This document shows positions 7,167 to 15,394 of a stretch of DNA of 27,253 nt, in pieces. The position numbers were made by a program, and so were the translations under genes. Source of the DNA: a bacterium (GTDB lineage Bacteria > Patescibacteriota > Microgenomatia > Levybacterales > UBA12049); NCBI GenBank assembly GCA_021784535.1, contig JAJYHW010000009.1, forward strand, positions 1 through 27,253, given 5' to 3'. Below the pieces are notes generated by a model. That model was given only the letters and a program-made list of their open reading frames with translations. It was not told the DNA's origin and did no database searches. Each line of letters starts with the position of its first letter. Within the stretch, counting starts at the first letter, position 1.

Positions 7167-7966
7167 CTTATTCATCCTTCATAAAAGTTGTTTTGGAAGA
7201 TGCTTCACAGATAGCCAATGAAAAATTTGGCAAAGTATCAGGATTTGTAAAAAGTGACGATAATAACCAGGTTTTGACTGAAGCGGATTTGGCAATTGGC
7301 AAGCTTATTGTAGAAAAAATAAAAAAAGAATATCCTCACTACAACGTGATTGATGAAGAATCGGGGGTTATTGATAATGGCTCAGCGTTTACTTGGGTTG
7401 TTGATCCTATTGAAGCTACTAGTAATTTTGCGGCAGGACTTCCTCAGTATGGTATTATGATAGGTTTACTTGAAAACGATAAACCGATTGCTGGAGGCAT
7501 CACTGTCCCAGCATATAAAAAATTATATCTTGCTGAGAAAGGAAAGGGTGCAACCTGTAACGGTATGTTGATGCATGTAACAAACGAAAAAAATCTTTAT
7601 AATGTACTAATAGCATTCAGCGCTGATGGTCATCCTGAAGATCCAGAAAGAACACGTCGTGAGTATGCATATTTAGCTGAAATTGCTTTAGCGGCTCGTA
7701 ATACCCGTAATAATAATTGCGAGGCTGTTGATACCATGTATGTTGCTGAAGGTAGATATGGCGGACGGATTAATTTGGCATCCAAAATTTGGGATAACGT
7801 AGCACCTCAAATTATGATTGAAGAGGCAGGAGGAGTCTATACTGATTTTTTTGGCAAACCAATTGATTACAGTAATCCTTTAACAAGGGTAAAAGATAAT
7901 TTTACTTTTTGCGCGGCATCACCTGTCCTTCATCAACAACTCCAAGAGATTATTCATCACCCATGA
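7163..7966 (+). CDS. Inositol monophosphatase family (SuhB/CysQ-like) phosphatase
   Basis: Members are Mg-dependent, Li-sensitive phosphatases acting on inositol phosphates, 3'-phosphoadenosine phosphates or sugar bisphosphates. Metal-site blocks are visible: DEESG (64-68), WVVDPIEATSNF (78-89) and SKIWDNVAPQIMIEEAGG (207-224, with the metal Asp about 211). The family consensus in the second block is DPIDGT; here it is DPIEAT, so one metal-binding Asp is Glu and the Gly is Ala. That could alter metal affinity or substrate. Length of 267 residues is normal. The ATG overlaps the lysS stop (ATGA), so the two are co-transcribed. Exact substrate cannot be told from the sequence. Confidence 0.85.
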   Translation: MTYSSFIKVVLEDASQIANEKFGKVSGFVKSDDNNQVLTEADLAIGKLIVEKIKKEYPHYNVIDEESGVIDNGSAFTWVVDPIEATSNFAAGLPQYGIMIGLLENDKPIAGGITVPAYKKLYLAEKGKGATCNGMLMHVTNEKNLYNVLIAFSADGHPEDPERTRREYAYLAEIALAARNTRNNNCEAVDTMYVAEGRYGGRINLASKIWDNVAPQIMIEEAGGVYTDFFGKPIDYSNPLTRVKDNFTFCAASPVLHQQLQEIIHHP

Positions 7967-7978
7967 AGCTTCTCATTG

Positions 7979-8161
7979 ATGCTCTCATTGAAGAAATTTT
8001 ATAATGAAATTGCATTTGCATCTGAAGATTTTCAGCGTTATAACCATCGCTATAAAGTAGTACAGAAGTTGAAAAAATATTGGAAAAAGAGCTCATTTAG
8101 TTTGGTATATGGCTTTTTCTATGATAAGATGATGTATATCTTGTTAGCGAGCTGTCCATGA
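7979..8161 (+). CDS. Short unknown ORF between the phosphatase and the PEGA/SH3 protein
   Basis: A 60-codon ORF starting at ATG 7979 (a TTG lies one codon earlier). It has an amphipathic, basic N-terminal stretch (KKFYNEIAFASEDFQRYNHR) and a hydrophobic end, with no domain I recognise. It ends with a 4-bp ATGA overlap with the next gene, which favours a real co-translated gene, but it could be a remnant or simply the leader of the PEGA/SH3 gene. There is no clear Shine-Dalgarno site. Confidence 0.35.
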   Translation: MLSLKKFYNEIAFASEDFQRYNHRYKVVQKLKKYWKKSSFSLVYGFFYDKMMYILLASCP

Positions 8162-9018
8162 AGAAAGTTGTTATTGTTTTTATCATCTCATTTATATTGG
8201 CGTTGGGGCTTTTTTCAGGAATACAATATTATCTGATTATCCGTTCTGAAAAAGGAGCACTTCAGGTTACCTCAAGTCCAGTCAGCAAAGTGTATCTTAA
8301 CAACGCATATATAGGTCAGACGCCACTTTGTGTCTGTCAGGTTTCAGATATGGTTGCTCCAGGTACCTATACGATTCGTTTGGTACCGCTTGATGCTTCT
8401 CTGCAGGAATTTCAGGATAAAGTTACTATTTCTTCAGGCGTCTTAACGGTGGTTGACCGGAAATTCGGAAAGAATGGACAATCCGAAGGAAGTATTATTT
8501 CCCTTACTCCACTGAGCGATAAATCGCAATCGCAATTACTTGTTGTCTCTTTTCCGCAAGGCGCACAGGTGCTTCTTGATGATCAAAATATTGGGATTAC
8601 TCCTTTGCTTTTCAATAATCCAACAGCTTCAGATCATGATTTGAAGTTAATAAAGGATGGGTATAATGAGAAGGAAATCAGGATTCGTACGCCGCTTGGC
8701 TATAAACTGACGGTAACTGCTTATTTAAGTGCAAATATCGCGAGTTTGCATATTCCGACGGCTACAGCTTCTGCTGTGCAGGTAGCATCAGCTGCTGCAA
8801 CGCCAAATCCTGCACAAGGTGCACGGGTAGTGATATTGAGTACCCCGACCGGTTTTTTGCGGGTACATGCAGGTCCTTCTTTGTATGCAACCGATGTCGG
8901 TGAAGTAGTGCCAGGGAAAACATATTCACTGGTTGATGTACGAAATGGGTGGTATGAAATTACGCTTGCTGATGGATCAGCAGGATGGATCAGTTCGCAA
9001 TATGCCAAAAGAGAATGA
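8158..9018 (+). CDS. Membrane-anchored PEGA-PEGA-SH3 surface protein
   Basis: Residues 1-27 form one N-terminal transmembrane helix or uncleaved signal (KKVVIVFIISFILALGLFS), so the rest is expected outside the membrane. Two PEGA-type beta domains follow: about 34-101 (GALQVTSSPVSKVYLNNAYI, then GQTPL) and about 127-188 (LLVVSFPQGAQVLLDDQNIG, then ITPL). A Thr/Ala/Pro-rich linker (about 200-222) leads to a bacterial SH3 domain at 223-285 (GFLRVHAGPSLYATDVGEV, GWYEI, GSAGWISSQY). PEGA domains occur in surface-layer and cell-envelope proteins and SH3b domains often bind cell-wall peptides, so attachment to peptidoglycan or another envelope component is a reasonable inference. No enzyme domain is present. 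Its stop is only 3 bp from the stop of the convergent UbiA-family gene, with no terminator between. Confidence 0.85.
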   Translation: MKKVVIVFIISFILALGLFSGIQYYLIIRSEKGALQVTSSPVSKVYLNNAYIGQTPLCVCQVSDMVAPGTYTIRLVPLDASLQEFQDKVTISSGVLTVVDRKFGKNGQSEGSIISLTPLSDKSQSQLLVVSFPQGAQVLLDDQNIGITPLLFNNPTASDHDLKLIKDGYNEKEIRIRTPLGYKLTVTAYLSANIASLHIPTATASAVQVASAAATPNPAQGARVVILSTPTGFLRVHAGPSLYATDVGEVVPGKTYSLVDVRNGWYEITLADGSAGWISSQYAKRE

Positions 9019-9021
9019 CGA

Positions 9022-9960
9022 TTACGTGATAAAGTAGTTTAAGATAATGACAATCAGTGCCCAAATAATCACTGAGACAAGAAGTGGTCTATCTGAAAAA
9101 AGAACCCGTTCCGGACTTTCTCCTTCATGTTTTTCATAAATCCGTTGCAGATAGCGCATCAAGCCATAGACAACCGGAATAATCGTAACCATAAGCCATT
9201 TTCGCTGCAGATAAGTTCCAAGAGCATCAGCGGAAAAGAAAGTGAGGTTAAACTGCAATCCCCGCGGATTTTCCAGAAAAGTGAAGAGTGCGTACGAAAG
9301 AAATGTAGAGGTGGCAAAAATTGACAAATAGATATCAAGCAGTTTATCGGTATAGTGAGAAAGTGTTTTGCGTGTATTTAACTGCGCTCCATTTTGATGA
9401 GAAAGTAGTGTTATTTCTGAGCGTCTTTTTCCGATTGCCAAAAAAAGCGATAATGAAATGACTGTCAAAAATAGCCATGCGGAAATGTGTGAATTACTGA
9501 TAATTTCTCCTGCAAAAACGCGGAGAATATATCCTGCTGCCAATGTGAGGATATCAACAATTTCGATATGTTTAAGAAATGCTGAATAAGAAAGATGCAA
9601 GATAAAATAGACAACAGCAATGAGAAAGAAGGCAGGGTCAATAATATAACTGATAACAATTGCTAAAAAAGCGAGAGCGGCTGCAATTACAACAGCAAGC
9701 GCGACGGAAACATCATTATGTGCAATCGGGCGGTATTTTTTGAAAGGATGCATTCGGTCTTTTTCCACATCAAAAAGATCGTTGATGATATAAATTGAAC
9801 TTGATAAAGCACAAAAAATAACAAATCCATAGGTGACTGTTGTAAACAGAGTGAGATTGAAGAGTTGTCCACTGAAGAGAAGTGCAGCATAAATTGCAAA
9901 GTTTTTAATCCACTGACGCGGCCTGAGCAGGCGAATAATATCACGAAGTGAGTTTTTCAT
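9022..9960 (-). CDS. UbiA-family prenyltransferase, decaprenyl-phosphate phosphoribose synthase-like
   Basis: Polytopic membrane protein of the UbiA superfamily. LLRPRQWIKNFAIYAALLFS (11-30) and NDLFDVEKDRMHPFKKYRPI (60-79) match the form seen in enzymes that transfer phosphoribose from PRPP to a polyprenyl phosphate (Rv3806c/UbiA type); the Asp residues 61, 64 and 68 are the expected Mg/diphosphate ligands. AIGKRRSE also fits that subgroup. Eight or nine hydrophobic helices are visible. I start it at ATG 9960 because LRPRQWIKN should lie near the N-terminus; the open frame continues to 10032 but overlaps the preceding gene. With this start the overlap is 20 bp, suggesting translational coupling to the WecA/MraY-like gene. 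The product would be a lipid-linked pentose donor for envelope glycan; this substrate assignment is by family resemblance only. Confidence 0.88.
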   Translation of the reverse strand: MKNSLRDIIRLLRPRQWIKNFAIYAALLFSGQLFNLTLFTTVTYGFVIFCALSSSIYIINDLFDVEKDRMHPFKKYRPIAHNDVSVALAVVIAAALAFLAIVISYIIDPAFFLIAVVYFILHLSYSAFLKHIEIVDILTLAAGYILRVFAGEIISNSHISAWLFLTVISLSLFLAIGKRRSEITLLSHQNGAQLNTRKTLSHYTDKLLDIYLSIFATSTFLSYALFTFLENPRGLQFNLTFFSADALGTYLQRKWLMVTIIPVVYGLMRYLQRIYEKHEGESPERVLFSDRPLLVSVIIWALIVIILNYFIT

Positions 9961-11038
9961 TTTTTTTGTTTGTAATCGAGTGTAGAAAGAGCAATGCTCC
10001 TCCGGTAATCGCAATAACCATAAGAATTGCAAAGATTTTGCTTCTGCTTTCCAAAAGAAATGAAAGCACTCCTAATATACCAGAGATGCACCAATAAAAC
10101 AATGCAGTCTGACGCTGTGTATATCCCAATTTAAGGAGGATATGATGCAGGTGTTTTTTATCTCCTTTAAACGGTGATTTTTTTGCCATGATTCTTCTGA
10201 TGATAATAAAAAACGCGTCAAATGTCGGCACTCCCATAACAAGAATTGCAGTGGCTAATTTCGCACTTGTAAGGATGGATGCTACACCAAGGAGTAAATA
10301 AAGCGAGGTTGCTCCGTAGCCCGGGAAAATTTTCGCAGGATAGAAATTGAAGAAAAGAAAACCGACAGCTGCTCCTGCGATGATGAAAGACAGCTGTGCG
10401 TCAATTGGATTTCCGAGTCCTGTGGGATTAAGTCTTAGGCTAAGGATCCCGATAACAATTGCTGAAATCGCGACGATACCCGGCATCTGTCCGTCAACAC
10501 CCTTACTCCAGTTGAGCATATTCATGATCCAGACAAGCCAGAGAATTGAAATAATATCTGATAAAAGAATAGGAATATGTAAGTAGGGAATAATAAATTT
10601 TATGCTATTAAGGTGAAGTACGCCTTCACCAAAAGGATTGGTAATATAGAGGATGCTAACGCCGCTCGCGACAATAATGAGCGCTGAGAGGATATTGATT
10701 AAAAAACGGAAGTAAGGTGAAACATCTTTTGATTGCGCGTTGAGCTTATCGTCAATAATTCCGACTCCGAGCGAAAGAAAAGCAGCAAAGAAGATGGCAA
10801 TAGTTGTGGTAGTAAGCGGAATAAACAAAAAACTGGTCAGTAGTGCTCCGAAGAAAAGAGGAATACCTCCTCCACGCGGTATTGGTTTGGTATGAAGAAG
10901 AGCAGGATGTTTATGTAACTTTGGATCATCAATAAGTCCGAATTTTTTAACCAGCGGGATTGACAAAAAAGTAAGAATAGTCGTTATCACAAGAGCAACG
11001 ATAAACGGTAAATAGGCAACAGTTATAATTGTAAGCAT
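9941..11038 (-). CDS. WecA/MraY-family polyprenyl-phosphate sugar-1-phosphate transferase
   Basis: Transfers a sugar-1-phosphate from a UDP-sugar to a polyprenyl phosphate at the inner face of the membrane, starting a lipid-linked glycan. Family motifs are in order: KLHKHPALLHTKPIPRGGG (40-58), GIIDDK (93-98, catalytic Asp pair), NMLNWSKGVDGQ (173-184), PAKIFPGYGATSLY (234-247) and the cytoplasmic HLHH loop (about 296-299, DKKHLHHILLKLGYT). The HLHH form is typical of the WecA/TagO side of the family rather than MraY. About ten membrane helices are visible. ATG 11038 is preferred; the frame stays open to 11179 but that extension overlaps the upstream gene and has no family similarity. The distance from the previous stop is then 8 bp. 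Confidence 0.9.
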   Translation of the reverse strand: MLTIITVAYLPFIVALVITTILTFLSIPLVKKFGLIDDPKLHKHPALLHTKPIPRGGGIPLFFGALLTSFLFIPLTTTTIAIFFAAFLSLGVGIIDDKLNAQSKDVSPYFRFLINILSALIIVASGVSILYITNPFGEGVLHLNSIKFIIPYLHIPILLSDIISILWLVWIMNMLNWSKGVDGQMPGIVAISAIVIGILSLRLNPTGLGNPIDAQLSFIIAGAAVGFLFFNFYPAKIFPGYGATSLYLLLGVASILTSAKLATAILVMGVPTFDAFFIIIRRIMAKKSPFKGDKKHLHHILLKLGYTQRQTALFYWCISGILGVLSFLLESRSKIFAILMVIAITGGALLFLHSITNKKNEKLTS

Positions 11039-11046
11039 AAAGGTTT

Positions 11047-11400
11047 TTATAAAATAAGCTGTAATGTACGGATGACAAAAATAATTGACAGAAATGCTGC
11101 GAGCAGCGTTGTTGCCCCTATAATTCGTGAAACCAAAGGCATAGCAAGATACAATTTTTGTATAAGGAAGTAGTTGCAAAGGAAAAAGACTCCGGTAATG
11201 ATAAGGGGCAATAGTATTGCATATGTTAATCCAAGTCTCGATGTACCCCAGGGCATTTGGTTAAAAAGAGGAATAACGGGTGGAAGTTTAAGATAAAATA
11301 ACGCAAGAATACCCGCTTCTAAGAACAATAGGATAAATGCTATTAGCATCCCCCAACGGATAATTTTATCTGCTTTGATGAGATTAGAGACTCCGTTCAT
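11047..11400 (-). CDS. Small three-helix membrane protein
   Basis: 117 residues with three strongly hydrophobic segments (about 17-37, 58-82 and 90-113). The loop after helix 1, KLPPVIPLFNQMPWGTSRLG, recalls DUF1648-type proteins, but I cannot assign a function. It overlaps the preceding GT39-like gene by 17 bp and is followed after 8 bp by the WecA-like transferase, so it belongs to the glycan operon and may assist one of those membrane enzymes. Confidence 0.7.
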   Translation of the reverse strand: MNGVSNLIKADKIIRWGMLIAFILLFLEAGILALFYLKLPPVIPLFNQMPWGTSRLGLTYAILLPLIITGVFFLCNYFLIQKLYLAMPLVSRIIGATTLLAAFLSIIFVIRTLQLIL

Positions 11401-12892
11401 AAATAGTTGCTCCTGACGTACTGTATCGCATTATATAAAGTGGGATGGCAAAGGGCAAGGGTTGTGATTCTTTTAGCACAATAATATATTTGGGATATAC
11501 TTTATTAATTATCTGCTGTGTTTGATTTAATGCGTTATTTTCTGTCACATGATATGCGACGGTATACTTTATCGGAGGAATTTTATGCGAGAGGGCATAG
11601 ATTTGCGGGTCGTTTCCCCAAATAAAAACTGTTTGAGAAGGTTGTGTATGCGTGGTGATAAATGAAGCAATGGCATAATCACGGGGAACATGAGGATTAA
11701 AGAATGTTTGATATGCGTTAACACTTTTCTGTCCAGTGATAAACTGAATGGCATTTTGATAATAGAGAAAAGACCAGGTAATATTTGGACTAAATTGAAA
11801 CCATATCATAACAATAATAAGAAGAATACCTATAGTAATTCCTGCCTGCGTAAGTATTTTTTTTGTTGTAAAAAGTAGCCCGACGAGTAGGCAAAAACTT
11901 GGAATAAGGACAATTGCATAATGCGTATATGGACGTCCTGAAAAGTATATATTATAAAGAGAGAATACAATCCAGAGAATGACAAAAAGAGCAGGTCTGG
12001 TAAATCGTTTTCTTTGACGGATAATAAAAAGAAGGCTCAGGAAAAGAAGAATAGTTTTTCCTATGAGTAACCCTTGTGGAATACCAAGAAGGCTATTTTC
12101 CCATCCGACGTAGCTGATATTGCCGAAAAAAACAGACTGGAAAAAAAAAGTAAGCGCATTGTTTGTAGCAAAGTAAACGATGGTAATTAAAAGCGGAAGC
12201 AGAAAACCGAGGAGCAGATATGATATAGGGCGTATTTTTTTTGTAATCAATTTTTTGACAGCCTGCCAGGATAACGTTTCCGGTAAATCATACATAATAA
12301 GAAAAAGGGTGAACGCGGCAAAATCAAAAATTGCGACTATTTTGAATAGAAAGGCAATACCAAGGAGTAGGCCGGAAATGAAGGTCGTGCGTTGCGTGTT
12401 GTGCGTTGTGTGTTGTTTGATTTTTGATTGCTGCACGAGGCTATAGATCAAGAGACCTGCTAATAATACCGGCAAGAGAATAAAATCTTCTGCGTTAGCA
12501 ATATTTGCTTCCAGAAGGGGCGTTCCAAACAAGATGACAAATAATATTGTTATCAGCATGCTATGGGAAGATTTTTTCAGAAGTTTTTTGGCAAGCAGGA
12601 AAAAAGCAATAAGTGATACTATGCCAATAGCAAGAGAGATTGCTTTGACTGTCGGTTGATTGCCATGGGCAAGTGCGTAAACAATATAGAGAAGAGGAGG
12701 CTTGTTGTCCCAGATATTGCGATAAAGTAGCTCTCCGTGGTCCATTGCCTGTCCGACTACTTCATAAATACCTTCGTCCCCATACCAGTAGGGTTCGATT
12801 ATTGAAGGAAATCTGAGAAAGAAGAAAAGCACGCTAACACCGATCAGAATCCATGTGTTTCTGTTTTTTTCCAATTTTGCGAGAAGTTTCAT
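11384..12892 (-). CDS. GT39-like (PMT_2) integral membrane glycosyltransferase
   Basis: A 502-residue protein with about 11-12 hydrophobic helices, of the GT-C fold that uses lipid-phosphate-linked sugars and acts on the outer face of the membrane. The first outer loop has the acidic motif YGDEGIYEVVGQAM (37-50) followed by IWDNKPPLLY (60-69), the usual signature of dolichyl-phosphate-mannose mannosyltransferase-like (PMT_2/ArnT) proteins. The C-terminal soluble part is short. A hydrophilic loop near residues 155-170 (QHTTHNTQRTT) is encoded by a heptanucleotide tandem array and is probably a recent, unimportant insertion. It is the first gene of a tight run with the small membrane protein, WecA-like transferase and UbiA-like prenyltransferase. 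Acceptor and sugar cannot be told. Confidence 0.85.
   Translation of the reverse strand: MKLLAKLEKNRNTWILIGVSVLFFFLRFPSIIEPYWYGDEGIYEVVGQAMDHGELLYRNIWDNKPPLLYIVYALAHGNQPTVKAISLAIGIVSLIAFFLLAKKLLKKSSHSMLITILFVILFGTPLLEANIANAEDFILLPVLLAGLLIYSLVQQSKIKQHTTHNTQRTTFISGLLLGIAFLFKIVAIFDFAAFTLFLIMYDLPETLSWQAVKKLITKKIRPISYLLLGFLLPLLITIVYFATNNALTFFFQSVFFGNISYVGWENSLLGIPQGLLIGKTILLFLSLLFIIRQRKRFTRPALFVILWIVFSLYNIYFSGRPYTHYAIVLIPSFCLLVGLLFTTKKILTQAGITIGILLIIVMIWFQFSPNITWSFLYYQNAIQFITGQKSVNAYQTFFNPHVPRDYAIASFITTHTQPSQTVFIWGNDPQIYALSHKIPPIKYTVAYHVTENNALNQTQQIINKVYPKYIIVLKESQPLPFAIPLYIMRYSTSGATIYERSL
12387..12414. repeat. Heptanucleotide tandem array inside the GT39-like gene
   Basis: Four 7-bp units on the + strand: GTGCGTT, GCGTGTT, GTGCGTT, GTGTGTT. 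Every unit ends in GTT or TT with changes confined to the first positions. It encodes the HTTHNTQRTT loop on the minus strand. Confidence 0.75.
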
Positions 12893-12928
12893 AACAAGCT
12901 CATTTTTTTACGCATAATTTTAGTTTAG

Positions 12929-12949
12929 AGTATTTTTTTTTGAAATACT
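12929..12949. repeat. AT-rich inverted repeat between the two glycosyltransferases
   Basis: Perfect 7-bp arms AGTATTT (12929-12935) and AAATACT (12943-12949) around a 7-base loop, in the 77-bp gap between the GT2 and GT39-like genes. No U tract follows on the minus strand, so it is not a clear terminator. A weak -10-like TAAAAT lies beyond it towards the GT39-like start. Confidence 0.4.
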
Positions 12950-12969
12950 AGTTATATATTTGGAAAGAG

Positions 12970-14463
12970 TTAGACTTTATCTGTAACTTTGTATTCAAGA
13001 CGTTTCCCCAACATTAGTTGCGTATGGGAAATGAGTGCAGGTAGCGCTGATAGAAAAAATCCAACGATTGGCATAAGAAGAAATTCGAACGGGAAAAGTA
13101 TTTTGCGATAAAGCGGTAGATGTTGATTTGATGGACGATTTTTGTAATCGATAAATAACATTGCCAGTAGCGCGACTAATGCTATGCTTAAAATTGAGCC
13201 GGCAAGCTGAGGAAGGCTAAAGCCAAGAGTGGTTCGTGAATAGACAGGATTAACAATAGCCATAACGTTGGCAGCAATGGTGATAATAAACCAGTAAGAA
13301 GGCCAAAGGATATGATCCCATAGCACATTAAGCATGAGCATTGTCTTTCTGTAGAAAGGAACATCAGGAACTGTAAACCACCATTTAATAAAAAGCGGAT
13401 TATCAGAAACGCCCCATGACCATCTCCGTTCCTGATGATATTTGTTTTTCAGACTGTTGATATAGCCTTTTGATAGTGCTGCGTCCATTGATGTCTTGAG
13501 ATAAATCGGCTCTACCCAGACATTGCCTTTTTTCTGGTAAAAAGCCTTAAAGAAAATACGGTAGTCTTCAGGAATTACATCAACATCCCAAAAGCCTATA
13601 TCGACAAGTAGTTTCATTGAGAGAGAGTATGTTGCGTGGGTCAAGAGGCGGTCTCCTTGGGTAAGCAGTGCCATGCGGTACAGGTTACCGAAAAAAGACG
13701 TGATGCGAGTCGGAGCAGGCACCTCCCAGATATTGTTATGAAATACGATAGCAGATTGCCAGAATTTATTGTACGGTCTGGAGTCTGTTAGGAATTTATA
13801 AGTAAGATAGGCAAAAAATTGTCTGTCGAAAATAGAATCTGCGTCAACTGAGGAGATTGTCGCATAATGAATGTCCAGTTTGCCTTTCCCGAAAAGTTTT
13901 TTATACGCAACACGTCCGGCATATGCTTCATTGGATGATTTTCCCTTGACTTCTCCTGGCACATCCGGATGGTAGGTCGCAAAAATAGAGCCGAAAATAT
14001 GGCGATATTCATTGATGAGAATTGTCGCTCTTTCTCTTGCTTCTTTTTCCCGTTCTTCCATTGCGAGTACCAGATGAAGTTTTTTAGCAGGAAATGTTTG
14101 TCTGGCAAGTGCATCAAATGTTTTTCTGAGTTTTTCAACAGATTCTTTATAATTTAGAATAATAAGAATATGTTGCATATCAGTATTGTGTTGCAATTTT
14201 TCCGTTTTCGCGTACCAGTTATCCTTCTCTGCGAGACTAATCCTGTGGGAAGCAATCGTCGCGGTTACAACAAGAGAAAAATACTTATAGAGACAATAGA
14301 CATCAAAAAAAAGGATAGAGTATGCAAGTTGCGTGGGGATAAGCAGTGACCCCCAGAAGGGAGAAAGAATAAGCATCCAGGCAACAAAGCCGGGAAGAAT
14401 TTCCAGCGCCCGTTGTGTTTTTATAGGATATCGGGTGAATATTTTTTCAAAAAAGGTAGTCAT
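12970..14463 (-). CDS. Polytopic family 2 glycosyltransferase
   Basis: A membrane-embedded GT2 enzyme of the cellulose/hyaluronan-synthase-like architecture. Two helices lie near the N-terminus (about 23-45 and 47-70), the catalytic domain spans about 95-350, and four more helices follow (about 375-480). Catalytic-domain hallmarks are KGKSSNEAYAGR (173-184), the DxD-type SSVDADSIFD (204-213), the general-base region IPEDYRIFFK (297-306) and QERRWSWG (344-351, the QxxRW-like motif of processive synthases). It is thus likely to build or extend an envelope polysaccharide using nucleotide-sugars. It starts 55 bp after tatD and precedes the GT39-like operon by 77 bp on the same strand. Product and donor are unknown. 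Confidence 0.88.
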   Translation of the reverse strand: MTTFFEKIFTRYPIKTQRALEILPGFVAWMLILSPFWGSLLIPTQLAYSILFFDVYCLYKYFSLVVTATIASHRISLAEKDNWYAKTEKLQHNTDMQHILIILNYKESVEKLRKTFDALARQTFPAKKLHLVLAMEEREKEARERATILINEYRHIFGSIFATYHPDVPGEVKGKSSNEAYAGRVAYKKLFGKGKLDIHYATISSVDADSIFDRQFFAYLTYKFLTDSRPYNKFWQSAIVFHNNIWEVPAPTRITSFFGNLYRMALLTQGDRLLTHATYSLSMKLLVDIGFWDVDVIPEDYRIFFKAFYQKKGNVWVEPIYLKTSMDAALSKGYINSLKNKYHQERRWSWGVSDNPLFIKWWFTVPDVPFYRKTMLMLNVLWDHILWPSYWFIITIAANVMAIVNPVYSRTTLGFSLPQLAGSILSIALVALLAMLFIDYKNRPSNQHLPLYRKILFPFEFLLMPIVGFFLSALPALISHTQLMLGKRLEYKVTDKV

Positions 14464-14474
14464 GAGATGAACGT

Positions 14475-14530
14475 AAAAGATAAAGGGTAAAACCTAAAAG
14501 AGTTTTTAGTTTTATCTTTTATATTTTAAG
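14475..14530. repeat. Degenerate heptanucleotide array with nested inverted repeat
   Basis: Read in steps of seven on the + strand: AAAAGAT, AAAGGGT, AAAACCT, AAAAGAG, TTTTTAG, TTTTATC, TTTTATA, TTTTAAG. The two halves are complementary, giving perfect 10-bp arms AAAAGATAAA (14475-14484) and TTTATCTTTT (14511-14520) plus an inner CTAAAA/TTTTAG. It fills the tatD to GT2 gap and could form a transcript hairpin after tatD. Confidence 0.55.
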
Positions 14531-15394
14531 TTTATTAAACATAGTATAGACATTTTTGTTCGTCTGTTCCATAAGCTGCTCATATGATATCTCTTTTGTT
14601 GCGGCGATGAAGCGTGCAGTGAGTATAACATACTTTGGCTCATTGCGTTTGCCTCGATGGGGTACAGGAGTAAGATAGGGCGCATCTGTTTCAATGACAA
14701 TCCGGTCAAGTGGCGTTAGTTTGGCTAATTCAGGAAGTGCGACTGTTTCTCCGGGAGCAAGTCCTTTATAGGTGCTATTTCCATCAAAGCCGATGAAGAA
14801 TCCTAAATCCAAGGCGTCTTTGAGTACTTCTTTCGTTCCTGCAAAACAATGGAACATGCCCGGATTATCAAGAAGAAGATGTTTGTGTTGTTTCAAAATG
14901 CTGATAACATCTTCACCTGCGTGGCGGTTATGAATTTGCAAGGGGATTTTGGCATGGTGAGCAAGCTCAATTTGTGCAATAAATACTTCTTCTTGCAGCT
15001 TAGGGTCAACAATTCCGTTTGATGTGTAGGAATAATAATCCATACCGATTTCACCAATCCCGAGTACCTTCGGATGCTTGGTGAGTTTTTCTAATTCTTT
15101 AAGCCAATAATCTCTGTCAACTTTTTTGGGATTATCGTTTATATCCAAAGTCCCTTCTGTATCTTCTGCAACTTCAGGATTGGTCCAGATTTTATCCGCA
15201 TGATGAGGATGAACACCAACGATTGCATAAAGGTTTTCATATTTCTCGGCAAATTCTACAGCTTTGCGGCTTGATGAAAGTTGCGTGCCGGTGTTGATAA
15301 TTGCCGTTACGTCATCAGCAAAAGCTTCCTTAATAACCTTATCATAGTCGTCCTCAAACGCTTTAAATTGGAGATGGCAATGAACGTCAATCAT
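14519..15394 (-). CDS. tatD: TatD-family metal-dependent hydrolase
   Basis: TIM-barrel metal-dependent DNase-type hydrolase of the cytoplasm. Metal ligands are visible in order: MIDVHCH (His 5 and 7), GIGEIGMDYY (Glu about 115), QIHNRHA (His about 155), MFHCFAG (His about 182) and IETDAPYLTP (Asp about 237). The length, 291 residues, exceeds the usual 260 or so because of an insertion near 66-98 (between GVHPHH and the next helix). It starts inside the metG stop (4-bp overlap), a pairing common in bacteria where metG and tatD are neighbours. TatD members have 3'-5' exonuclease activity and are implicated in DNA repair; the exact substrate here is not shown by sequence. Confidence 0.94.
   Translation of the reverse strand: MIDVHCHLQFKAFEDDYDKVIKEAFADDVTAIINTGTQLSSSRKAVEFAEKYENLYAIVGVHPHHADKIWTNPEVAEDTEGTLDINDNPKKVDRDYWLKELEKLTKHPKVLGIGEIGMDYYSYTSNGIVDPKLQEEVFIAQIELAHHAKIPLQIHNRHAGEDVISILKQHKHLLLDNPGMFHCFAGTKEVLKDALDLGFFIGFDGNSTYKGLAPGETVALPELAKLTPLDRIVIETDAPYLTPVPHRGKRNEPKYVILTARFIAATKEISYEQLMEQTNKNVYTMFNKLKI

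Noticed and set aside
9961..10032. Longer N-terminus of the UbiA-family protein from 10032
   Set aside because: The added residues overlap the WecA-like gene and have no family similarity; the conserved LRPRQWIKN block normally lies near the N-terminus.
11039..11179. Longer N-terminus of the WecA-like protein from 11179
   Set aside because: The extension is a frame-shadow of the small membrane protein gene and is not hydrophobic like a WecA start.
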